This document shows positions 17,987 through 26,005 of a stretch of DNA of 64,000 bases, one piece after another. Within the stretch, counting starts at the first letter, position 1. Each line of letters starts with the position of its first letter. The stretch is from Aeoliella mucimassa (GTDB taxonomy: Bacteria > Planctomycetota > Planctomycetia > Pirellulales > Lacipirellulaceae). The notes beneath the pieces are model-generated. The model worked only from the letters and a program-made list of their open reading frames with translations, did not search any database and had not been told where the DNA came from. The translations under genes and the position numbers were made by a program. Location: assembly GCF_007748035.1 (NCBI RefSeq), contig NZ_CP036278.1:806001-870000 (forward strand), in the 5' to 3' direction.

Positions 17987-18721
17987 ATGGACGATTCGCT
18001 CAATCCGTTTGCCGCACCGCAGACCGACAATAGCGACCGCCCTCAGGCGGAGTGGAATCAGTCGCAACCGCAGGCGATGGCTCGAGTGCGGTTGGGGCTG
18101 ACGCTTGTGTACGCGGGGTTGTGTTGCTCGGTGCTGGCGGTGCTCGGCTTGGTGGTGTTCGCTATGATGGGTTTGGAGGACGCCAACGGCAACTTTGCCC
18201 CCGATCAGGCGCCGTACTGGATTCCTGCTCTCGGTGTGTTACTCGTGGCGATACTCTTCTTCGCTGGCGAGGTGCTGTGCTTGTCGGTTCCTCGGGAGAC
18301 AGGCAGCCAGCAGTTGGTCGTTATATCGCTCGTGCTGCAAGGCGTTGCCATCCTGGCGTTGGTAGTGCCGGTGCTGCTGCGAGGATTCGGGATGGATAGC
18401 TGGTTCTGGTGGGGGATCGGAGCGAACCTGGCCGGAGCACTCTCGCTGCTGTTCTTCTTGCTGTTCATTCACAGAGTAGCTGTGTACATCAGCCAGCGTG
18501 ATATCGCTACGAAGGCGGTCTTCTCCATGGTGCTAGGTGCGATTTCGTGCTTGATCTTCTACGGTTCGGTGATTTCCATTTACCTAGTAGAGACGGGCAG
18601 GTTGGAGTTGGGGGTGTTTACCAGCGGGTGGGCGGCTGCCTTCGCAGCGCTCTGCATGCTGATTGCTTGGGTGATGTATGCGAACTCGGTTACCTACCTG
18701 CGGCAGGCGATCTCTGCCTGA
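17987..18721 (+). CDS. membrane protein with NPFAAP N-terminus (paralogue 2)
   Basis: The start ATG at 17987 is preceded by GGAGGGGGGAG and gives MDDSLNPFAAPQTDNSDRPQ. The 244-residue protein parallels the preceding gene throughout: RVRLGLTLVYAGL against KVRTGLTLVYFGI, VAVYISQRDIATKA against MALYIARPDIAKQA, and YANSVTYLRQAISA against FANSVNNLRKAITV. The tandem arrangement with a 29-base gap points to duplication of one membrane gene followed by divergence. No known enzyme or transporter motif was found. It is probably co-transcribed with its partner and may form a heteromer with it, which is inference only. Confidence 0.82.
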   Translation: MDDSLNPFAAPQTDNSDRPQAEWNQSQPQAMARVRLGLTLVYAGLCCSVLAVLGLVVFAMMGLEDANGNFAPDQAPYWIPALGVLLVAILFFAGEVLCLSVPRETGSQQLVVISLVLQGVAILALVVPVLLRGFGMDSWFWWGIGANLAGALSLLFFLLFIHRVAVYISQRDIATKAVFSMVLGAISCLIFYGSVISIYLVETGRLELGVFTSGWAAAFAALCMLIAWVMYANSVTYLRQAISA

Positions 18722-18756
18722 TCGAGGGTAGTGTTTTTGCTTGGTTGTTGTGGGGG

Positions 18757-19158
18757 TTATAGAATCGGCAAATGGCAGATTAGGATGATCACGCCGATCA
18801 CGCCGGCGCCGAGCGAGGCGACCAGCACCGCCCCGCTGGCGACGTCCAAAGCGTCGCGAATCTCGGGGTGCTCTTCTTGGGTGATCGCTCGCGACAGATG
18901 CTCGATGGCCGTGTTCATCAATTCGGCCGTGAGCACCATGGTGATGCAGAGCACCAGGGCTAGCCACTCGGTTTTCGAAATGCCCAGCCACACGGCGACG
19001 CCGCACACGACCACGGCCGCCGGCAAGTGTACGTGGAAACTATCCTCGCGCCAGGTGGCCGCACGCAGCCCGCGAAACGCGCAGGCGAACTTGCTGGTCC
19101 AGCGTCCTACGATCGATGGCCGGTTCGTGCGATCGGTTTTCCCATGGTTGGCTTTCAT
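18757..19158 (-). CDS. dgkA: diacylglycerol kinase, DgkA type
   Basis: This is a small integral membrane kinase (133 residues) that phosphorylates diacylglycerol or undecaprenol. The family marks are the amphipathic start KFACAFRGLRAATWREDSFHVH, the conserved core TAELMNTAIEHLSR, which holds the catalytic Glu and Asn, and three membrane helices. The last helix (VLVASLGAGVIGVIILICHL) closes the chain. The start ATG at 19158 has no strong Shine-Dalgarno site. The gene ends 36 bases from the convergent membrane-protein pair, and the lptD-like gene ends 5 bases upstream on the same strand, so the two may share a transcript. Its envelope-lipid role fits the neighbouring outer-membrane protein. Confidence 0.93.
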   Translation of the reverse strand: MKANHGKTDRTNRPSIVGRWTSKFACAFRGLRAATWREDSFHVHLPAAVVVCGVAVWLGISKTEWLALVLCITMVLTAELMNTAIEHLSRAITQEEHPEIRDALDVASGAVLVASLGAGVIGVIILICHLPIL

Positions 19159-19163
19159 ACACG

Positions 19164-22100
19164 CTATTCTAATCCACCAGCTCCGACAGGGGGGATGTCG
19201 ATGCCGGTTGATTTGGTCAGATTCAGTGATGGCAGGAATCGCGGCTCGATCAGCAGGTTGAAGCCGACGTTATCCTTCGACTCGTCGATGTTCGCACCAA
19301 CGCTCACGATGAGCGACTCGCCGATGCGGCTGAACGTAAGCGACTGGCCAATGTTGCCCGCTTCGCTGAAGTCGATCACCGCACTGGCCGAAGCAACCCA
19401 CTTGGGACCCATCCGATAGTTCAGCGTGGCGGTCAGCACGTCGGCCGTAAACGGGCCGCGAAGCGTGCGGTAACCTAAGTACATGTTGCCTCGCGAGGGG
19501 CGGTTCATCAGCATGCCGGCCGAGATGGTTCGCAGCCCGTCGCCGAAGAAATCGGCTGCTCCGTCCGACAGCAGGGTGAATCGATCGCCGAGGTGCCAAC
19601 GCAAGTCGTAGTCGGCCAGGCCGAAGTCGGAACCGTAGTTGTCGCGGCCATCGTTGGGGAACCAGGTGACGTTCGAGTCGAAGGTCAGCCAGTCGACAAT
19701 GTGTTGCTGCCCGGGCGTGCCGCGTTTGGTTTGCAGGCGGTGCCGCATGCCCATGCGGACGAGCGACAGGTCGTCGGCCACTTCCATCGCAGGCGACGTG
19801 ACCAGTCCTTGCGTGTTGGTTCGCAGCAGATAGTACCGAGGATCGAACTTGCGATCGATCGTGGTCGGCGAGGTCGTGGGATCGAAGTAGGTGTTCGCCA
19901 GCGGACCACCAAACGGCGAGTAGAACAACCGTCGGCGGATGTCGTCGAACACGTCGTCGTCGAGTTCATCGTACATCGGCAATTCAGTCATGTCGCGATT
20001 GCTATCCGAGTAGGAAGCCTCGACGTCGAACACCACCTTATGGGCCAGACCGTTCAGGTTGAACACAGGGTCCTGAATCGCCGGGTTGGCGGTCCAGAAC
20101 GGAATGCTCGCTTTCATGCCGAGTTGGTAGTACGCCCGATCGAGGCTGTTGCCTTCGAGGTCGGCACCCCAGTGACCGAGTTCGCCGGTCGCGTACGGAA
20201 CCACTTTGAAGGGCTCGAAGTTCAGCGGCATCGCCAGCTGATGGCGGGTGAGTAGTCGCTCGCCTTTGCCGTCGATGCGGTCGCCGGTTGAGGTTTGTTC
20301 CCACGGCAGTAGAGCGAACTGCCCTGCCAGCGTCGGATCGCTCGGGGTCCCCGCGATGTTTTGGTTCGCGTACGCCAGGCTGGTGTGCGAACTCCAGGTT
20401 ACCGACTCGTTCGCCAGGTCTTGCCCCAGCATGTAATGGTCGAATCGTGGGAGCCATTGCGTTTGCGTGACGAAGCCATTCAGCTGGCCGTTGGCTTCGA
20501 TGCCGAGCGACCAGTTGTCGCGGACCTTCTTGAGTCGCACGCCGGTGAGCTGATCCTTGCGCTCGTCCCATTCCTGCTCGTAATACTGTTCGAGGAACGT
20601 GCGATCGCTGATCCAACCGATCTCGGCTTGCGAGGTCCAGCCTTCCAGCAGCCCGTCGGCGAACTTCTGGCGATGATTCCAGAACACCCGCCCGCGGAAC
20701 GTTTCTTCCGGCGCGATTGTCCGGCGACCGAAGCCGAGGTTGTCGACCCCTTTGTCGTCGACGAACCAGGCATCCAGCAGTCCGCTAGTGGGACCGAGGA
20801 TGTCGAAGAAGCTATCGCGACTGTATTCGACCGTGGTTCCGTAGCCGAATCCGCGTTTGTTCAAGTAGTCGAGGCTCACGTCCCAATCCACGCCCGGCGG
20901 CTTGTTCCGCATGCCGAGCACTTGCCAAACGTCGAGGTCCACAAGCGTTTGGAACCCGTAGATGCGGTCGTTGCGTACCCGCAAGTTGCTCACGTAGTAG
21001 CTCGGTTTCTCCAAGTCGGTCGCCAGGGTTGGCCAGTAGAAGATCGGGAAGTTCGACAGGTACACCACGTTGCCGCGGCTTTGGGCAAAGCTTGTGCTCT
21101 CGTATTCAGGTTCTAGAGTAACGGGGTTCACCGCTTGCGTGCCGGTATAGGGATCGATTTTTGGTCGTTGCGAGTTTTCGAAAGTAATGGTGCCGCTACC
21201 CAGGTGGAAGCTTGGCACTTCCAACCGACTGGCGGTGAGCAGGGCGTCGTGGGCGACGAATCGCGACGCGTCGAGTTGTTCGATCACGTTTGCCTTGAGT
21301 CGCACCAGGCCTGCGTAGTCGACCCCTTTCAGGTTCGACAGCGGAGTCAGCAACTCAGCGTTGATGATCGTGCCAACATTGCGGCGCACATCGTAGTACA
21401 TGCGATCGGCGTAGACCGTGCGATCGCCTTGGCGGAAGACAATGTTGCCTTCCATGTAAATCTCGAGCGGTACATCGTTGCGTTGTTCAAAGGTGCCGAG
21501 CATCAGCGAACCAGCCGACCAGGCGACGATGCGATCGGCCTGGATGTCGATCACGTCGACCGATCCCAGCTCGGTGGGCAGCTTGTCGCTCTTGAGTCCT
21601 TCGATGATGACTTGCACGCCGCCGCTGATGGTCACGGCCGCTTCGCCGCTCGGTGTCTGACGCAGGTCGTACTGCGTGCCGACGTCGCTTCGCGGAACGA
21701 TGCGTACCTTCCGAACTCCGAGTGCGTTTGGCACCTCGGGGCCGGGCGGGGCCACCAGCGGTTGGTTGTATTGTTCGAACTGCACCTGCTGCACCGGCGA
21801 GCTGTTCGCAGTCGGTCGCACGGGCGCAGCCATCGCGGCGGTCGCTTGCGTCGCCGAAGCTTGCAGCTGAGCCGATGCTCGTGTGTAGATCGCGGGAGCG
21901 GCCGCCGGCGGGGGCGACTGCTGCACGATGCTCCAGGCGACGCCGGGTCCGGTACGCCAGCGGCCGAACCACTGCGGAACCGTTTGCTCGGCCTGGCTGA
22001 CCGCGTTGCTACGGTGGGTGAGCGTTACCGCTCGGCCAGTCTCCGGCTCGGCGTAGACCAGCACCTTGTGAACCTGGTCCGGCGAGTCGGGCTCCGGTGG

Positions 22101-22613
22101 GTCGATCCACACGATCGCCTCGCCGGCGGTCACCACGTTGTCGCCTTGCGCCAGCGAGCAACCGCCCGACAGGTGCCAGACTTCGTACGCCCCATCTTGC
22201 CATTTGCTCGCCGCGTTCGCACTGATCGCAATCGCCGGATCGCCGAGCGGGCGAGGCAAAAACACCTCGGCTTCGACCACCGGCGTTGCGAGCATCGCGC
22301 ACAGCATCAGCGCTACCGCGAAGCACACGCGACGCGAGCAGCAGCAGTTCGAGCTTAACGACGAGCGGACGATGGACCTGGCTTCCTTGCCATACGATAC
22401 GAAACGACGAGCACCTGCCCTCTGGCGAAGTCCTTTTCGCGCAGATAGAGGGGCGCGGGAGTATAGGAAGCACCCGTTCGTGGGGTCAAGCCACGTTGCT
22501 CCCGGTGCTAGCATGCGTAAGCTGTTATGCAGCATGGGCTTAAGAGCGATCGCTCGACGACGTCGCCCGAAGCCACGACAATCCGCACCCAGCGGGTTAC
22601 CATGCCGAGTCAC
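19164..22613 (-). CDS. LptD/OstA-like outer-membrane LPS-assembly protein
   Basis: This large protein has an N-terminal hydrophobic signal segment (VCFAVALMLCAMLATPVVEA), an OstA/LptA-like periplasmic part (DIQADRIVAWSAGSLMLGTF; EIYMEGNIVFRQGDRTVYADR; MYYDVRRNVGTIINAELLTP) and a long C-terminal part rich in alternating and aromatic residues, as in the LptD beta-barrel (YVSNLRVRNDRIYGFQTLVD; MNRPSRGNMYLGYRTLRG). The frame runs to 22613, but the true start is uncertain: about 80 residues precede the signal segment, and in-frame ATG codons lie at 22535 and 22514. LptD inserts lipopolysaccharide into the outer leaflet; planctomycete homologues imply an outer membrane. Cys-rich patterning of E. 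coli LptD is absent. Palindromes lie in its upstream region. Confidence 0.82.
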   Translation of the reverse strand: MTRHGNPLGADCRGFGRRRRAIALKPMLHNSLRMLAPGATWLDPTNGCFLYSRAPLSARKGLRQRAGARRFVSYGKEARSIVRSSLSSNCCCSRRVCFAVALMLCAMLATPVVEAEVFLPRPLGDPAIAISANAASKWQDGAYEVWHLSGGCSLAQGDNVVTAGEAIVWIDPPEPDSPDQVHKVLVYAEPETGRAVTLTHRSNAVSQAEQTVPQWFGRWRTGPGVAWSIVQQSPPPAAAPAIYTRASAQLQASATQATAAMAAPVRPTANSSPVQQVQFEQYNQPLVAPPGPEVPNALGVRKVRIVPRSDVGTQYDLRQTPSGEAAVTISGGVQVIIEGLKSDKLPTELGSVDVIDIQADRIVAWSAGSLMLGTFEQRNDVPLEIYMEGNIVFRQGDRTVYADRMYYDVRRNVGTIINAELLTPLSNLKGVDYAGLVRLKANVIEQLDASRFVAHDALLTASRLEVPSFHLGSGTITFENSQRPKIDPYTGTQAVNPVTLEPEYESTSFAQSRGNVVYLSNFPIFYWPTLATDLEKPSYYVSNLRVRNDRIYGFQTLVDLDVWQVLGMRNKPPGVDWDVSLDYLNKRGFGYGTTVEYSRDSFFDILGPTSGLLDAWFVDDKGVDNLGFGRRTIAPEETFRGRVFWNHRQKFADGLLEGWTSQAEIGWISDRTFLEQYYEQEWDERKDQLTGVRLKKVRDNWSLGIEANGQLNGFVTQTQWLPRFDHYMLGQDLANESVTWSSHTSLAYANQNIAGTPSDPTLAGQFALLPWEQTSTGDRIDGKGERLLTRHQLAMPLNFEPFKVVPYATGELGHWGADLEGNSLDRAYYQLGMKASIPFWTANPAIQDPVFNLNGLAHKVVFDVEASYSDSNRDMTELPMYDELDDDVFDDIRRRLFYSPFGGPLANTYFDPTTSPTTIDRKFDPRYYLLRTNTQGLVTSPAMEVADDLSLVRMGMRHRLQTKRGTPGQQHIVDWLTFDSNVTWFPNDGRDNYGSDFGLADYDLRWHLGDRFTLLSDGAADFFGDGLRTISAGMLMNRPSRGNMYLGYRTLRGPFTADVLTATLNYRMGPKWVASASAVIDFSEAGNIGQSLTFSRIGESLIVSVGANIDESKDNVGFNLLIEPRFLPSLNLTKSTGIDIPPVGAGGLE

Positions 22614-23239
22614 ACGACCCCCTCAACGCCCGCGAATAGATTCCCAATTTTCCCACCGATGGGAAAATTGAATCTCGCGCCGACCTTTAAAACCAGGGGT
22701 TTTCTCGTCGGAATAGATTCCCATTTCCCAAAACGCATCCGATGGGAATCTATTTTCGGGCTGGGAAACAATCGTAAGTCCTTGCTCTGTAATAGGTTGC
22801 GTGAACACCTCCGTTGAAATGGCCCAAAATAGATTCCCACCTATGGGAAACAATTCTCCTGTACTCGGGGTAGGGGACTATGAGTGGGGATGCATGGGGG
22901 GCGAAGCTCTCCGCGGAGGGGGATTACCCAGCCTGCGGAGTTTTCCCCATCCGCGCAGCAGCGAACCCCAACGCAAACAACCAATCGCCAGCGCGTCGCC
23001 AAACGTTTGAACTCGTCGCATCAATTCATCTCACCACCTCCTATCCAACGAACAACCAACCTCCAACTTTCAACAGGCTTTAATGACTGTTCATTAGACC
23101 ACCATTGGTGGCCATTTTCCATGAAAATCTTCCCGATCCGATCCCATTACTTTGCCTGCTGGCACGCTGGCGGGGCGAATCTGGAGCTTGTCGTCAACTT
23201 TCTCTGGCAAACCGCGCTGCGGCGCGTATGATTTAGGCC
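22614..23239. other. long intergenic region between lptD-like and redoxin genes
   Basis: About 600 bases lie between divergent genes. The left 240 bases hold the palindromes listed separately. The rest (22860-23239) is a mixed-composition stretch with several short open frames in all phases, none with a plausible start site, signal peptide or domain. Both promoters should lie here; I could not place them with confidence. Confidence 0.5.
22632..22854. repeat. cluster of TTCCCA/TGGGAA palindromes sharing AATAGATTCCCA
   Basis: The 12-mer AATAGATTCCCA occurs three times on the plus strand (22635-22646, 22712-22723, 22828-22839) and once inverted (22743-22754). Each copy is part of an inverted repeat. 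At 22646-22669 there is a perfect palindrome with 10-bp arms, AATTTTCCCA and TGGGAAAATT, around CCGA. At 22834-22849 TTCCCA and TGGGAA surround CCTA. At 22712-22754 the arms are wider apart (13-bp arms, about 17-base loop). They could be operators for the divergent lptD-like and redoxin genes, or a dispersed palindromic element. Confidence 0.75.
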
Positions 23240-25216
23240 ATGAACAAAACACCCTTCTCGTCTGCTTTTCGTTTTCAACTGTTCTGCCTGCTGCTGGCGG
23301 TCGCCGCTAGCGGACTCATGGGCCGCACGGCCGTGGGGGCCAACTCGCTTGGCAAGGTAGTGCCGGGCTTCGAGCTGCCCGATCATCTGGGCAAATCGCA
23401 CACGCTCGCCGAGTTCGCCGACAGCAAGCTGGTGGTCGTCGCTTTCCTTGGCACCGAGTGCCCGCTAGCGAAGCTCTACGCCGGGCGGCTGCAGGCCATT
23501 GCCGACGACTACGCGGCCCAAGGGGTAGCGGTGGTGGCGATCGATGCCAATCGGCAGGACTCGCTTCGCGAACTAGCCGCCTACGTGCATCGTCACGAAC
23601 TCAAGTACCCGTTGCTCAAGGATCAAGCGAATCGCGTGGCCGACCTGTTTGGTGCCGAGCGGACGCCGCAGGTGTTCGTGTTGGATCAGCAAAGGGCGAT
23701 TCGTTATCAGGGACGAGTCGACGACCAGTACGTGGTCGGCATCGTTCGCGCCCACGCTGATCGCCAGGACCTGCGGATCGCACTCGATGAGCTTCTTACT
23801 GGGCAAACGGTTTCGGAGCCCGTGACCGAAGCGTTGGGCTGCATCATTGGTCGAGTTCGCGAGCCGGAAGCGTCGAGCAACATCACTTACAGCCAGCATG
23901 TGGCTCCCATTCTGCAAGCCAACTGCGTGGATTGTCATCGCGAAGGGGAGATTGGCCCTTTCCAGTTAACCGACTACGACGAAGTGAGCGGCTGGGGCGA
24001 GATGGTGGTCGAGGTGGTTCGCGAAGGGCGGATGCCGCCGTGGCATGCCAATCCCAAGCATGGCGAGTTCGCGAACGATCGCAGCATGAGCGAGGCCGAC
24101 AAGCAAACGATCTATAAGTGGGTAGCCGCGGGATGCCCCGAGGGTGACTCGAGCGAGGTGCCCCCGCCGCGCGAGTACACCGAAGGGTGGCAACTTGCCC
24201 GCCAGCCCGATGTGGTGTTTGCCATGCCGATGCCATTCGAAGTGCCGGCCGACGCCGGACAGCAGGGAGTGCCTTACCAGTACTTCGAGGTGCCAACGAA
24301 CTTCGAGAAGGATACTTGGATTGAAGCCACCGAAGTGCAGCCAGGCAATCCGCAGGTGGTGCATCACACGATTGTGTACGCCCAGCCCCCCGAGGGGCGT
24401 CGCCGCCGCGATTGGATCTTCCTGTCGGCCTATGTGCCAGGGCTGCGGGCCGATGGGCTGCCCGAGAAGTCGGCCAAGCTGGTACCGGCCGGCTCGACGC
24501 TGATTTTCGAAATGCATTATACGCCGGTTGGCTCGCCGCAGACCGATGTCACCAAGATGGGCGTGCTGCTGGCCGATCCGGCGACCATCGAGCGCGAAGT
24601 GGTAACCGTGGAGGTCGGCAACACTGGGTTCGAGATTCCTCCGCAGGACTCCGCGTACGAAGTGACCGCCACCAGTCGCCCGATTGCCGAGCCGGTGACG
24701 TTGCTCTCGATGTCGCCGCACATGCACTTGCGTGGCAAGGCGTTTCGCTACGAGTTGGTCACCCCCAACGGCGACCGCGAGATCCTGCTCGACGTGCCTG
24801 CGTACGACTTCAACTGGCAAACGCGGTACGTGCTCAAGGAGCCCCGCGTGTTGCCGGCTGGCGCGGTGATTTACTGCCGCGCGTTGTTCGACAACTCGCC
24901 CGACAATCTGGCGAACCCCGATCCAAATGCATCGGTGCGGTGGGGCGATCAGAGCTGGGAAGAAATGATGCTCGGCTTCTTCGACGTGATGATGCCGCGT
25001 GACGACTCGCGACGCGCGGGGGCCAAGTCGGTGAGTACCGGGCTCGATATCGTAGGGCTGTTCGACACCGCCGACGCGGATACGAGCGGCGGGCTCGACC
25101 GCGAAGAGTCGAAGGCCCACCCGCTGGTGCATCAGCACTTCGACGGCATCGACACCAACCACGACGCCCAACTGCAACTCGGCGAGATTCTCACCGCAGT
25201 CGCCAAGCTTCGCTAG
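23240..25216 (+). CDS. redoxin / c-type cytochrome / copper-monooxygenase-like / EF-hand fusion
   Basis: This 658-residue exported protein has four recognisable parts. A signal peptide ends near AVGA-NSL. Residues about 35-190 form an AhpC/TSA-type thioredoxin fold (GKVVPGFELPDHLGKSHTL) with a single cysteine, C74, in GTECPLAK and no CxxC partner. Residues 215-300 hold a c-type heme site CVDCH (C229, C232, H233). The following region resembles ascorbate-dependent copper monooxygenases, with HHTIVYA near 375 and MSPHMHLRGKAFRYEL near 490 as likely copper ligands. The C-terminus has two EF-hand-like loops (DTADADTSGGLDREE; DTNHDAQLQLGE). Similar fusions occur in planctomycetes. An extracytoplasmic redox role is likely; the substrate is unknown. 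Confidence 0.85.
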   Translation: MNKTPFSSAFRFQLFCLLLAVAASGLMGRTAVGANSLGKVVPGFELPDHLGKSHTLAEFADSKLVVVAFLGTECPLAKLYAGRLQAIADDYAAQGVAVVAIDANRQDSLRELAAYVHRHELKYPLLKDQANRVADLFGAERTPQVFVLDQQRAIRYQGRVDDQYVVGIVRAHADRQDLRIALDELLTGQTVSEPVTEALGCIIGRVREPEASSNITYSQHVAPILQANCVDCHREGEIGPFQLTDYDEVSGWGEMVVEVVREGRMPPWHANPKHGEFANDRSMSEADKQTIYKWVAAGCPEGDSSEVPPPREYTEGWQLARQPDVVFAMPMPFEVPADAGQQGVPYQYFEVPTNFEKDTWIEATEVQPGNPQVVHHTIVYAQPPEGRRRRDWIFLSAYVPGLRADGLPEKSAKLVPAGSTLIFEMHYTPVGSPQTDVTKMGVLLADPATIEREVVTVEVGNTGFEIPPQDSAYEVTATSRPIAEPVTLLSMSPHMHLRGKAFRYELVTPNGDREILLDVPAYDFNWQTRYVLKEPRVLPAGAVIYCRALFDNSPDNLANPDPNASVRWGDQSWEEMMLGFFDVMMPRDDSRRAGAKSVSTGLDIVGLFDTADADTSGGLDREESKAHPLVHQHFDGIDTNHDAQLQLGEILTAVAKLR

Positions 25217-25233
25217 CTGCGATCGATCACCGA

Positions 25234-25620
25234 CTACAGCGGATAGGGATCGGCCTTTAGATCCGGCAACTTGGTGCGCGGCAAGCTTCGCCATCGTTGT
25301 TGGTAAGTAGGGTCGTCGCCGGAGTCGCTGGTCCATGTCACCAGCACTCCCTTGGCGTCGAACACGTAAGCCGGCGCACCTGAGGGCAGCATCCACATCG
25401 GCGGCAACGGCGCGATGCTCTCCAGGTACTTGTTGCCAGCCGAGTCGGTCAATACGTAATTCGACGCCGGTTCGTGCTGTTCACGAAACACGGAGTAACG
25501 CAGGCCAGGCATCGAGGGTGCGATCGACGCATAATACTGTTGGGTGGAATGCACCCATAACCACATCGCTAGCACCAGAGCGATCAACCAACCGATGGAT
25601 TGTAGTAGGCGTCGTAGCAT
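25234..25620 (-). CDS. hypothetical protein with one membrane segment
   Basis: The start is taken at 25620 (ATG, giving MLRRLLQSIGWLIALVLAMW), which begins with basic residues and a single hydrophobic helix; the frame is open to 25686 without a better start. The remaining about 105 residues lie outside the membrane and contain SMPGLRYSVFREQHEPASNY and APAYVFDAKGVLVTWTSDSG, with a Tyr/Pro-rich end. No family was recognised. It converges on the redoxin fusion with an 18-base gap. It is probably a membrane-anchored periplasmic or cytoplasmic protein of unknown role. Confidence 0.68.
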   Translation of the reverse strand: MLRRLLQSIGWLIALVLAMWLWVHSTQQYYASIAPSMPGLRYSVFREQHEPASNYVLTDSAGNKYLESIAPLPPMWMLPSGAPAYVFDAKGVLVTWTSDSGDDPTYQQRWRSLPRTKLPDLKADPYPL

Positions 25621-25824
25621 GGTGATCGTCGCGCTGAGGGGAACCGTAGTCGTGCGGAACGAGTGATCGAGCGAATCGCGACTCATGGGATTCTAGGAGC
25701 AGCGAGTATGCTTCGTTATGCGCAAATTTCTCGTGGTCTGTAAGGATTATGGCGCAGAACCGGCGGTATTTGTGGGCTCTACGGCGAAAAATGGGCGTGA
25801 GGTGGGCATTTGTTTGCAATCCGC

Positions 25825-25923
25825 TATAATTAGGGCAGACTTGCAATAAATACTGGAAGCTTCAGGAGGCGCAGGTTGCGCTTTGAGTGCGACCGCTGCG
25901 CATTTTTTGCGCACTCTGCCTCC
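25825..25923 (+). promoter_or_regulatory. possible promoter and structured leader of the sucrose operon
   Basis: A TATAAT at 25825-25830 lies 181 bases before the sucrose synthase ATG, with no clear -35. Between them the leader can fold: GGAGGC (25865-25870) pairs with GCCTCC (25918-25923), GAGTGCG (25885-25891) with CGCACTC (25910-25916), and GCGCA/TGCGC (25869-25881) can form a competing small hairpin. The fold is seen by eye; a regulatory role is inference. Confidence 0.35.
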
Positions 25924-26005
25924 AGCAAGGGGAGTCTAGTGATGCCGGAAAGGCTTGGCGTCGGTACCCTTTGTGGACCCTTAGATACGAAAGAGTTCGT
26001 GTTTT

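Noticed and set aside
22884-23231. Open frame of 115 codons before the redoxin gene, and other short frames there
   Set aside because: No supported start, no domain, and composition is unlike the neighbours.
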